NCBI GenBank assembly: GCA_031549725.1
Contig: JAVBPH010000024.1
Coordinates: 1-25,829, forward strand
Length of the DNA: 25,829 nt
Direction: 5' to 3'
Origin: UBA937 sp031549725
GTDB lineage: Bacteria > Spirochaetota > Spirochaetia > Treponematales > Breznakiellaceae
In this document: positions 1-6,235 of the stretch, one piece after another
Layout: each line of letters opens with the position of its first letter
Numbering within the stretch: the first letter of the stretch is position 1
The notes under the pieces: model-generated
Seen by the model: the letters and a program-made list of their open reading frames with translations, nothing else
The model's database searches: none
Told to the model about the DNA's origin: nothing
Position numbers and translations under genes: made by a program

Positions 1-52
1 GCCCCTTATTGCAGATCCCAGGATGACTGGCAGGCATTATTACCCTGGAATG

Positions 53-322
53 TTAGCATTGAGCCTTACAGTCCCAAAGGGATATGGGTGTCCTGAATTT
101 GGTTTTTCGGATTCGCAAGGGGTGAGTTTTGACGGTTACTATGGTATATTTGGGATCCGCATCCAGAAGATGGAACCTCCCACCGTACATAACAAACACC
201 GCCTCATTGATACCCAGGGCAAACGATGTAACTTCGATTCGCTGGACTTCAAAAATTTTTTCATATAATTCCAACGCCTTAAGACTATCCTTCACGATCA
301 TACCAACTTCCATGCCGGTCAT
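53..322 (-). pseudogene. Truncated VOC-family (glyoxalase/bleomycin-resistance fold) protein, 89 aa
   Basis: The first ~55 residues look like the N-terminal half of a PhnB-type VOC metalloenzyme: a beta strand with MIVKDSLKALELYEKIF, then NEAVFVMYGGRFHLLD. Homologues I know of run about 130-145 residues and continue into a second beta-alpha-beta-beta-beta module. Here the reading frame passes after DADPKY into a basic, unrelated tail (VKTHPLRIRKTKF) and stops at residue 89. The other two frames of this strand toward base 1 show no recognisable VOC sequence, so a simple frameshift does not restore the family. A good Shine-Dalgarno (GGGGAGG) lies 5 bp before the ATG, so the start looks genuine. 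Likely a 3'-truncated or rearranged gene; the half-fold is unlikely to make an active site. Confidence 0.5.
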
Positions 323-347
323 GATAACCTCCCCGATTATGAAATAA

Positions 348-697
348 AATATTTAATCCTCCCATTTTAAGATGGAAAATGGTATCCCTTTCACCGGTTG
401 TATAAACAAAAAAAGATGCATGTATTAAAATTACTAACGGACCGGTAAAAATACAACTTATATATTTTTATTTTCCAGTTTCGATTTTGCAGAAAAAATA
501 TGTAAAAAATCATATACTCCGTGTCCATATCCGGGATTGAATCATTAAGGAAATATCCATAACATACCTACACAGAACTTACCCTGACTTTTGATAATAT
601 AATTTTTCTATGACACTCTAGACAATTAATGTCTGAAAAAATTATAGTATCCAGGAAGGCTTCGTAAGTTCAGAAGCATAGTGCAGGAGGATTTTCT
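348..697. other. Gene-free AT-rich spacer upstream of the pdxK-like gene
   Basis: About 350 bp without a supportable gene. It is AT-rich and must hold the promoters for the VOC remnant (leftward) and the kinase gene (rightward). No TPP-riboswitch consensus, operator palindrome or strong terminator could be picked out by eye. AT-rich stretches near 594-610 could include a -10 element, but no clear -35/-10 pair is visible. Confidence 0.5.
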
Positions 698-1513
698 ATG
701 ATTAAAATTGCCACCATTGCAGGATCGGATGCATCCGGGGGGGCTGGCCTTGAAGCGGATTTGAAAACCTTTGAGGAATATGGTCTTTATGGTATGGCAG
801 CAATTACGGTTATTGCCACCATGGATCCTGAGAATAATTGGTCCCACCAGGTATTCCCTTTGGACGGAACGGCTCTAAGGGCACAACTGGAAACAATTTT
901 TAAGGGAGTGGGAGTTGATGCGGTAAAATCCGGTATGCTCGGAACCTTCTATGCGGTGGAATTAACTAAGGAATATATCCAATCATACAATGTGAAAAAT
1001 TACGTCCTTGATCCTGTCATGGTATGCAAAGGGGCTGGGGAGGCCCTCAACCCGGAACTGAATACGGCCATTGCTGAAAAACTTCTTCCTTTGGCGCGGG
1101 TGGTTACCCCGAATCTTTTTGAAGCCGCACAACTTTCGGGATTAGAAGAAGTCACTTCCCTGGATCAGATGAAGGAAGCTGCCAGGTTAATTGCAGGCAA
1201 AGGGGCTGCTTATGTATTCATAAAAGGCGGTTCAAAACTGGCAGGTGCAGCTCAGGCTCTGGATGTTTTATACGATGGAAAAGATTTCGAAATCCTTGAA
1301 GCTCCGCTGCTGAAAACAAACTGGACCCATGGAGCGGGATGTACCACCGCGGCGGCCATTACATCCGGTTTAGCCCGGGGGCTTCCTGTGTATGATGCGG
1401 TCCTGCTGGCGAAAAAATTTATCTCAAAAAGTCTGGAGGCGGGTTTTCCTCTTAACCAATGGGTTGGACCGGGAAATCCCAGTTCCTGGCGGAAGGATAA
1501 TCTTTTTAAATAA
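698..1513 (+). CDS. pdxK: Pyridoxal/hydroxymethylpyrimidine kinase, PdxK/ThiD type (ribokinase superfamily)
   Basis: ATP-dependent kinase of the ThiD branch of the ribokinase superfamily, cytosolic. It should phosphorylate pyridoxal/pyridoxine in B6 salvage and possibly HMP or HMP-phosphate for thiamine. The N-terminal substrate loop GSDASGGAGLEADLKTF (residues 9-25), VLDPVMVCKGAGEAL (103-117) and the anion-hole/catalytic segment THGAGCTTAAAI (210-221) are all present. At 271 residues it has the usual length. The C-terminal loop reads HGAGC rather than the HGTGC typical of dedicated HMP-P kinases. In Firmicute PdxK enzymes the equivalent Cys forms a hemithioacetal with pyridoxal; here it is Cys215, which favours the pyridoxal-kinase role. 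GCAGGAGG precedes the ATG. Only 10 bp separate it from the next gene, implying co-transcription. No thiamine or B6 biosynthesis genes flank it. Confidence 0.88.
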   Translation: MIKIATIAGSDASGGAGLEADLKTFEEYGLYGMAAITVIATMDPENNWSHQVFPLDGTALRAQLETIFKGVGVDAVKSGMLGTFYAVELTKEYIQSYNVKNYVLDPVMVCKGAGEALNPELNTAIAEKLLPLARVVTPNLFEAAQLSGLEEVTSLDQMKEAARLIAGKGAAYVFIKGGSKLAGAAQALDVLYDGKDFEILEAPLLKTNWTHGAGCTTAAAITSGLARGLPVYDAVLLAKKFISKSLEAGFPLNQWVGPGNPSSWRKDNLFK

Positions 1514-1523
1514 GGAGGATCAT

Positions 1524-2015
1524 ATGTTTCATATGATATATGTAACCGGTGTATCAGTTGTATTTCCGGTGATCTCAATTATTGCGGATTATCTTTATAA
1601 TAAAAAGAAGCAGTCCCCTATTAACCCTGTATGGCTAAGCTGTAAATGGTTCATATTCTGGACCTTGGGGATACGTTCAGTCAGTGCGGGCTGCATGCAG
1701 CTCCTAAACCCTGCCTATACCCAGGCACTGCTGCAGCTGGATTCCAGCAGCCATATGGTCATCCAGGAGCTGGGAGGGGCAAATATTGCTATGGGACTTA
1801 TGTGCATCCTCTCTTTTTTCAAACCAACCATGAGGAAACAGGCAGCATCATGCGTTGCTGTTTTTATGACCGCAGCGGCGGTATTGCATATTACCAGAAT
1901 AGGAATGAGCCACACCGGGGAACTCATCTCACTGGCAAATGATGTTTTTAGTATATTGATTGCCGTGGTTTGTCTGTTCCAGAAGACAGATATGAAAAGG
2001 AATGCTGCTGATTAG
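1524..2015 (+). CDS. Small integral membrane protein, possibly DUF6790-like
   Basis: A 163-residue hydrophobic protein with about four predicted membrane helices: residues ~3-22, ~40-60 (KWFIFWTLGIRSVSAG), ~80-100 (LGGANIAMGLMCILSFF) and ~105-122, plus a hydrophobic segment near 135-152. The ATG at 1524 follows an excellent Shine-Dalgarno (TAAGGAGG). An upstream in-frame ATG would overlap the kinase gene by 120 bp and has no such site, so the shorter form is preferred. The pattern WFIFWTLGIR..AG..Q..NPA and ELGGANIAMG resembles small membrane proteins annotated as DUF6790; that match is from memory. No catalytic residues or function can be assigned. Likely translated from the same transcript as pdxK; a functional link is not evident. 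Confidence 0.72.
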   Translation: MFHMIYVTGVSVVFPVISIIADYLYNKKKQSPINPVWLSCKWFIFWTLGIRSVSAGCMQLLNPAYTQALLQLDSSSHMVIQELGGANIAMGLMCILSFFKPTMRKQAASCVAVFMTAAAVLHITRIGMSHTGELISLANDVFSILIAVVCLFQKTDMKRNAAD

Positions 2016-2078
2016 TGGCACCATACTTTTTGCCGCTTCCATTTATTCTTCAACAAAAAATTTAAATCTATCCATATA

Positions 2079-3137
2079 TTATTTTACTTCCTGCAGCTTG
2101 GGAAAGGTGACAGAAATGGAGGTCCCTTTCCCAGGTTCGCTGTCAACGGAAATCTTTCCGTGATGCAGGGAAACTATCCTCTCCACAATAGCCAGTCCCA
2201 GGCCATTTCCCCCGGTAGACCGGGAATTATCCCCCTGAAAAAATTTATCAAACATCCGGACCTTGGTTTCCTGATCCATGCCGCATCCAAAATCCTTCAC
2301 TTTGAATATCACCGTCTCATCCTGGGCCAAAAGTTTAATCCTCAGCTTCCCGCCGGCGGGGGAAAACTTTACCGCATTATCCAGGATATTCAGCCATACC
2401 TGACTTAACAATTCCGGACTGCCATAAAAATTGATATCCTCTATATCAATTTCCAGTTCCAGATTTTTCCCGGACCACTTGGATTCCATCATCAGGATAC
2501 CCCGGCGGACCTGTTCACCCATATCAAAAAAACTATTATCCGTAATAATTGCCTGGTTCTGGATTTTAGACAGGTTAAGTACATTCGTAGCCAGTTCGGA
2601 TAACCGGTCGGATTCACTGATCATGATATCCAGATATTCCTCCCGTTCCTCCGGGGTAAGATTTCCGTTTTTAAGCAGCTTTGCAAAACCCCGGATAGAT
2701 GCAATGGGGGTTTTAAATTCATGGGAAAAATTATTGATAAAATCGGACCGGAGCATTTCGATACTGGTCAGTTCCCTGGCGGTTTCATTGAACCTTTCCG
2801 CAAAATCGGTGAATTCCAGAGGATACATGGGATCGTCCATATTGATACGGATATCCAGATTTCCTCCGGCAAGTTCCTTCATGGCATCCATTAAAACCCG
2901 GACAGGCTTTAATGAAATTCTGCTTCCCAGGGCAATAACGATTCCTGTGATAATGAGGCTCATAAGTATTAGAAATACAATCACCATGCCAGGAGAAACA
3001 AAGGTGGTAATAATATTCAGCCGCAGCAAAAGCAGAACCACCCCGGCCACCAGGGCAAGATTAACCACAATAATATTAAAAATCGAGATGAAATACAGGA
3101 ATACCATATTCATCCGGCGGCGGCGGTGCTTACCCAT
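2079..3137 (-). CDS. Sensor histidine kinase with HAMP domain
   Basis: Membrane histidine kinase that should autophosphorylate and pass phosphate to the response regulator encoded just upstream. A basic N-terminus (GKHRRRR) precedes helix 1 (~12-38). Helix 2 (~50-70) follows after only about 11 residues, so there is almost no extracytoplasmic sensor domain. A HAMP linker spans ~72-125. HisKA is unmistakable: FSHEFKTPIASIRGFAKLL with phospho-acceptor His139. The ATPase domain shows the N box (LNILDNAVKFSP), G1 (DFGCGMD) and G2 (GGNGLGLAIV), complete to the end of the 352-residue protein. Its start overlaps the regulator's end by 8 bp, typical of translational coupling. The signal may be sensed in the membrane or through a partner. 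No nearby target operon is obvious. Confidence 0.93.
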   Translation of the reverse strand: MGKHRRRRMNMVFLYFISIFNIIVVNLALVAGVVLLLLRLNIITTFVSPGMVIVFLILMSLIITGIVIALGSRISLKPVRVLMDAMKELAGGNLDIRINMDDPMYPLEFTDFAERFNETARELTSIEMLRSDFINNFSHEFKTPIASIRGFAKLLKNGNLTPEEREEYLDIMISESDRLSELATNVLNLSKIQNQAIITDNSFFDMGEQVRRGILMMESKWSGKNLELEIDIEDINFYGSPELLSQVWLNILDNAVKFSPAGGKLRIKLLAQDETVIFKVKDFGCGMDQETKVRMFDKFFQGDNSRSTGGNGLGLAIVERIVSLHHGKISVDSEPGKGTSISVTFPKLQEVK

Positions 3138-3807
3138 ATTTCTTTACCGCCTTGTAGCCTAACCCCCGGACAGTAACCAGCTCAAATTCGGGATATCCCT
3201 CAAACCGGTTTCTGAGGCGGTTAATGTGAACATTAACCGTGTTATCCGCACTGTCGGTATCCATGCCCCAGATTTCATCCATCAATTCCAGCCTGGTAAA
3301 AATCCGGCCTGGATAGGACAGCAGTTTATACAGAAGATAAAATTCTTTAGGCGGGAGGGCATGATCTTCTCCAGCCCGGGAAACCGTTAATGAATCATAG
3401 TTCAGGGTCACATCTCCCATAACCATTTTATGTTCATTGGCGATTTTTGCCCTCCGGAGCAGAGCTTTTATCCGGAGAAGCATTTCCATTTCATCCACGG
3501 GTTTCGTCATATAATCATCGGTACCTGCCAGGAAACCCAACCGTTTATCCGCGGAGAGCTGTTTGGCGGTAATCATCAGAATAGGAACCGTATATCCGCT
3601 GTCCCGGAGCTGTTTGGTCAGTTCATACCCATCCATCCGGGGCATCATGATATCCGCAACAATCAGGTCCACCTGCTGTTTTTCCAGCACATCCAGGGCT
3701 TCCTCACCATTGGAAGCTAGAACCGGCATATACCCATTTACCTTCAATACTGCCTCCATCAGCTTCCGGGTATGAATATCATCTTCTACAACCAAAATTG
3801 AAAACAC
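3130..3807 (-). CDS. OmpR/PhoB-family response regulator
   Basis: A 225-residue two-domain transcription regulator. The receiver domain (1-~120) has the acidic pair Glu8-Asp9-Asp10, phospho-acceptor Asp52 in VADIMMPRMDG, Thr80 and Lys102 (DDYMTKP). The C-terminal winged helix (~130-225) carries the OmpR-type sequences PPKEFYLLYKLLSYPGRIFTR, DNTVNVHINRLRNRF and VTVRGLGYKA. The start is GTG, preceded by AAGAGGT at a proper distance. First gene of a two-gene operon with the histidine kinase. Upstream, 3808-4266 consists of repeats and hairpins, so the promoter must lie within about 55 bp of the start or inside the repeat region. The regulon cannot be inferred. Confidence 0.93.
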   Translation of the reverse strand: MFSILVVEDDIHTRKLMEAVLKVNGYMPVLASNGEEALDVLEKQQVDLIVADIMMPRMDGYELTKQLRDSGYTVPILMITAKQLSADKRLGFLAGTDDYMTKPVDEMEMLLRIKALLRRAKIANEHKMVMGDVTLNYDSLTVSRAGEDHALPPKEFYLLYKLLSYPGRIFTRLELMDEIWGMDTDSADNTVNVHINRLRNRFEGYPEFELVTVRGLGYKAVKKYG

Positions 3808-3864
3808 CGCTTACCTCTTTTTTATTTCTGTCTTAATAATATATAACACCATTATAATAGAAAA

Positions 3865-4032
3865 AATGAACCTTCCCGCGGCGAGCCAACGAAAATCTTT
3901 AGAACCGTTTAATTACGCCGCGGGAAGGTTCGTTCGAGAGGAAATTTATCATACCGTCTGGTTTAATACCATAACCTGTAAACGATGAGCCCTCTGAGCC
4001 GCGGGGTATTAAACCAGACTTCCGAATGAACC
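3865..4032. repeat. Palindromic element R1 (two hairpins), fullest copy of a dispersed family
   Basis: About 168 bp with two perfect inverted repeats. The first has 16-bp arms (3868-3883 and 3916-3931, GAACCTTCCCGCGGCG type). The second has 15-bp arms (3956-3970 and 4005-4019, GTCTGGTTTAATACC and its complement). The element ends in TTCCGAATGAACC. The same end sequence and arms recur at 5346-5450, 5791-5895 and 21034-21130. No ORF fits inside. It may be a non-autonomous mobile or REP-like element and could also act as a transcript hairpin. Confidence 0.8.
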
Positions 4033-4104
4033 AAAGATAAACAAAAAATCATTTAATCTTCGATAATTCAGGAATATTTCAGTTTCCAGCGGGCAATGTA
4101 CTTT

Positions 4105-4147
4105 AAGGGAACTCTAAAAACTCGCTTAGATTTTTAGAGATTTCCTT
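4105..4147. repeat. Long imperfect hairpin
   Basis: An inverted repeat with a perfect 9-bp core (CTCTAAAAA 4112-4120 with TTTTTAGAG 4131-4139, 10-nt loop) and an outer 7-bp extension with one bulge and one G-U pair (4105-4111 with 4141-4147). It has no U-tract in either direction that would make it a standard terminator. It lies about 120 bp before the SDR gene and differs in sequence from R1. Confidence 0.6.
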
Positions 4148-4266
4148 TACAGATTTTCAGGAATTCAATACCACAAAAATTAATAATAAATCCCCTTTGT
4201 TTATGTAGGGTTTACCTTAATGATCTAGATTCTAATTAAGAAATGTAAACAGATAAGGGGTTTTAT

Positions 4267-5328
4267 ATGAAAAATACTATTTATTTATTGACCGGCGCCG
4301 CGGGATGCCTGGGAAGCAATATTTCCCGCGGATTAATTGCCCAGGGGAAAAAGGTACGCGCTTTGGTTCTTAAGGGTGATCCCGCGGAAGACCGGATTCC
4401 TCCGGAGGCTGAAATTATAACCGGTGATATTACTGATACTGTTTCACTGGAAAAGTTTTTTCACGCGGAGAATGATACCAAAATCATAGTTATCCATTGC
4501 GCCAGCATGGTCACGGTTTCTCCGGATTACAGCGAAAAACTTTATAAAGTTAATGTGGAAGGTACCAGGAATATGGTCCACATGTGTCTGCGGCACAGGG
4601 TAAAAAAACTGGTTTATGTCAGTTCCACCGGAGCCATTCCCGAACTTCCCCAGGGCCAGTTGATCGAGGAGGTTGATTACTTCAATCCGGATCCTATTGT
4701 CGGCTGGTACGGGAAAACCAAGGCCATGGCAACCCAAATAGTTCTGGATGCGGCAAGGGAAAAAGGCCTGGATGCTTCGGTGGTGTTCCCCAGCGGGATT
4801 TTTGGTCCCAATGATTATGCATATGGGTATGTATCAAAGTTCATCATGGATTACGTATCAGGGAAGATGCCCGCGGGTATTGCGGGAAGTTTTAACGCTG
4901 TGGATGTCCGGGACCTGGCCGACGCGATTATCACCTGTACGGAAAAAGGCAGAATAGGCGAAGGATACATCCTGGCCAACGAAACCGTAACCATAAAACA
5001 GATGATCCATACCATCAGCGGGGCCACTGGTGCCCGGGAAGCAAAATATATGCTGCCCATTCCCGCTGCCAGGGTAATTGCTTTTCTGGCATCTATCAAA
5101 ACCTGGATTACTAAAAAACCCTCGGCGTTAACAAGCTTTGCCATTTACAACCTGGCGCGGAACAATGACTTCTCCGCTGAGAAGTCAAAAAAGGAACTCG
5201 GGTTTTCTACCAGGCCTTTTGAACAAACCATTGAAGACTGCATTGCATGGCTGGCCGGTGAGAACAAGATTGCCATAAAACAGCATGGTACGGGCAGTAC
5301 AAATATTCCTGTGCTGGAAGGTCAATAA
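4267..5328 (+). CDS. NAD(P)-dependent epimerase/dehydratase-family protein (extended SDR)
   Basis: A 353-residue extended short-chain dehydrogenase/reductase. The Rossmann nucleotide-binding motif TGAAGCLG (residues 9-16) gives GxxGxxG. The active-site Tyr148-x-x-x-Lys152 lies in GWYGKTKAMA, with the upstream catalytic Ser in YVSSTGA (117-123). The body resembles the 3-beta-HSD / dihydroflavonol-4-reductase / NAD-epimerase group, which acts on sugar nucleotides, sterols or other alcohols; the substrate cannot be read from sequence. The C-terminus ends in a polar tail without a membrane helix. ATAAGGGG precedes the ATG. The gene is monocistronic in appearance, with repeat-rich DNA on both sides. 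It is not obviously part of a surface-polysaccharide cluster. Confidence 0.88.
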   Translation: MKNTIYLLTGAAGCLGSNISRGLIAQGKKVRALVLKGDPAEDRIPPEAEIITGDITDTVSLEKFFHAENDTKIIVIHCASMVTVSPDYSEKLYKVNVEGTRNMVHMCLRHRVKKLVYVSSTGAIPELPQGQLIEEVDYFNPDPIVGWYGKTKAMATQIVLDAAREKGLDASVVFPSGIFGPNDYAYGYVSKFIMDYVSGKMPAGIAGSFNAVDVRDLADAIITCTEKGRIGEGYILANETVTIKQMIHTISGATGAREAKYMLPIPAARVIAFLASIKTWITKKPSALTSFAIYNLARNNDFSAEKSKKELGFSTRPFEQTIEDCIAWLAGENKIAIKQHGTGSTNIPVLEGQ

Positions 5329-5345
5329 AACAACAGGGATTAATT

Positions 5346-5450
5346 TTTATTCGCAGGCTGGTTTCATACCTTCTGTACGCTTTTGCGTACGAGCTTTAGG
5401 GCGATTCTTTGAAGCAACAAAAAAATTGTTTTGTGTGTATGAAACCCGCA
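5346..5450 (+). repeat. Palindromic element R2
   Basis: Begins TTTATTCGCAGGCTGGTTTCATACC, split here as TTTATTCGCAGG and CTGGTTTCATACC, matching the reverse complement of the R3 end. It continues with TTCTGTACGC-TTTT-GCGTAC, a 6-bp hairpin. An outer inverted repeat pairs GGTTTCATAC (5360-5369) with GTATGAAACC (5437-5446). It lies just after the SDR gene and could also end its transcript, though no clear U-tract follows. Confidence 0.72.
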
Positions 5451-5458
5451 TATAATCC

Positions 5459-5722
5459 TTACCACGCAGAACTAACATACCCCGCAAAACGCTGTTTGCC
5501 CATCATGCTGCAATCGATATAGTTCTCTTCACCGTCTGCTTCAATAACGGTCAGCGTACAATCACTGTCTCCGTCGGTGGTTTTAATCCTGGCGGAATAA
5601 CCTACATTATCTATTTTATATTCATGTTTTAAACGCCCCAGGTTATAGAATGATGCGGTATCATCGGTGAACACCACCCGGATATTATCCTTGATCAACG
5701 CAAAATCAAAAACCTTCTGCAC
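5459..5722 (-). CDS. Hypothetical protein, 87 aa, boxed in by repeats R2 and R3
   Basis: An 87-residue ORF with a GTG start, unrecognised. Its content is protein-like: alternating beta-strand patterns (IRVVFTDDTASFYNLG, GYSARIKTTDGDSDCTLTVIEADGEENYID), near-neutral charge, no signal peptide or membrane helix. It may be a small beta-rich protein. The first codons (GTGCAGAAGG) lie inside a copy of the repeat hairpin unit shared with R2, and no Shine-Dalgarno is visible upstream. Either the gene lost its true 5' end when the repeat arrived, or translation starts within the repeat. Its stop lies 9 bp from the end of R2. No functional context. Confidence 0.42.
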   Translation of the reverse strand: MQKVFDFALIKDNIRVVFTDDTASFYNLGRLKHEYKIDNVGYSARIKTTDGDSDCTLTVIEADGEENYIDCSMMGKQRFAGYVSSAW

Positions 5723-5895
5723 ACTTTCGCGTGCGAGGCAGAGCGCGCAGGGGCGGCGAGGTTTGTTGGTTCTGTAAGGTATGGATTTTATGTGGGTTTA
5801 ATACCCATACAATGTTGATTTACAAAATTTTTAGAACGCCGCAGAGCCTCCCACGCGGGAACGTGCAGAAGGTATTAAACCCACTTGCGAATAAA
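5711..5895. repeat. Palindromic element R3 (two parts)
   Basis: Part one, 5711-5740, is a hairpin unit ACCTTCTGCACACTTTCGCG, then TGCGAGGC, equivalent to that in R2. Part two, 5791-5895, is bounded by perfect 14-bp arms GTGGGTTTAATACC (5792-5805) and its complement (5871-5884). In opposite orientation it holds the same TTCTGCACG-CGCGTG unit and ends TTGCGAATAA like R1. AAAATTTTTAGAACGCCGC inside it parallels AAAATCTTTAGAACC in R1. It overlaps both neighbouring small ORFs. Confidence 0.72.
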
Positions 5896-6046
5896 TAATC
5901 AGTGCGCCCAGGATGGTTCCAATAATTATTGCCAGGGTTATGCTTAAAAACCAATTGACAATAATTGCGGCAACAAATCCGCCGCAAATACCATACACCA
6001 CATTTTTCACCAGAACAGGGATACTGCTTTCATAGGTTGTTGTCAT
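5831..6046 (-). CDS. Small membrane protein (71 aa) whose C-terminus is encoded by repeat R3
   Basis: From the ATG at 6046 the product has a short polar N-terminus (MTTTYESSIPVLVKN), two closely spaced membrane helices (~15-33 and ~35-53) rich in glycine (GICGGFVAA, IIIGTILGALII), and a polar tail GLIPSARSRVGGSAAF. An upstream in-frame ATG at 6157 would add 37 residues unlike a membrane leader. The start at 6046 is preceded by AAAGGATGAAG and is preferred. The last ~17 codons and the stop lie inside repeat R3, so the tail is repeat-derived. The same frame in R2 would read SQAGFIPSVR, so this element has coding-compatible ends. Function unknown; perhaps a Gly-zipper-type small membrane protein. 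Confidence 0.5.
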   Translation of the reverse strand: MTTTYESSIPVLVKNVVYGICGGFVAAIIVNWFLSITLAIIIGTILGALIIYSQVGLIPSARSRVGGSAAF

Positions 6047-6235
6047 GACTTCATCCTTTTGTAAAATAATATTATTGACTAGATTAAATTGGGATTCCCT
6101 ATCAGCAAAGGAATTTGACGATTTCAGAACAAAGCAAAGTTTTCCGGAAGTTAACATTTAGAGGATAAAAAACACTATTATTTTTATGATTTTTATTTAA
6201 ACTGTAAATCTCAAGGAATTTTTTTGCACCCCGAT

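Noticed and set aside
348..697. Possible TPP riboswitch before the PdxK/ThiD-type gene
   Set aside because: The conserved CTGAGA and ACCTGATC-type segments are absent, and the HGAGC loop favours pyridoxal kinase.
2431..3162. 243-codon plus-strand ORF opposite the histidine kinase
   Set aside because: Antisense shadow; the minus-strand kinase has all catalytic boxes.
3865..4032. Possible insertion sequence with terminal inverted repeats
   Set aside because: The element is too short for a transposase and has two internal hairpins rather than one pair of terminal repeats; described as a palindromic repeat instead.
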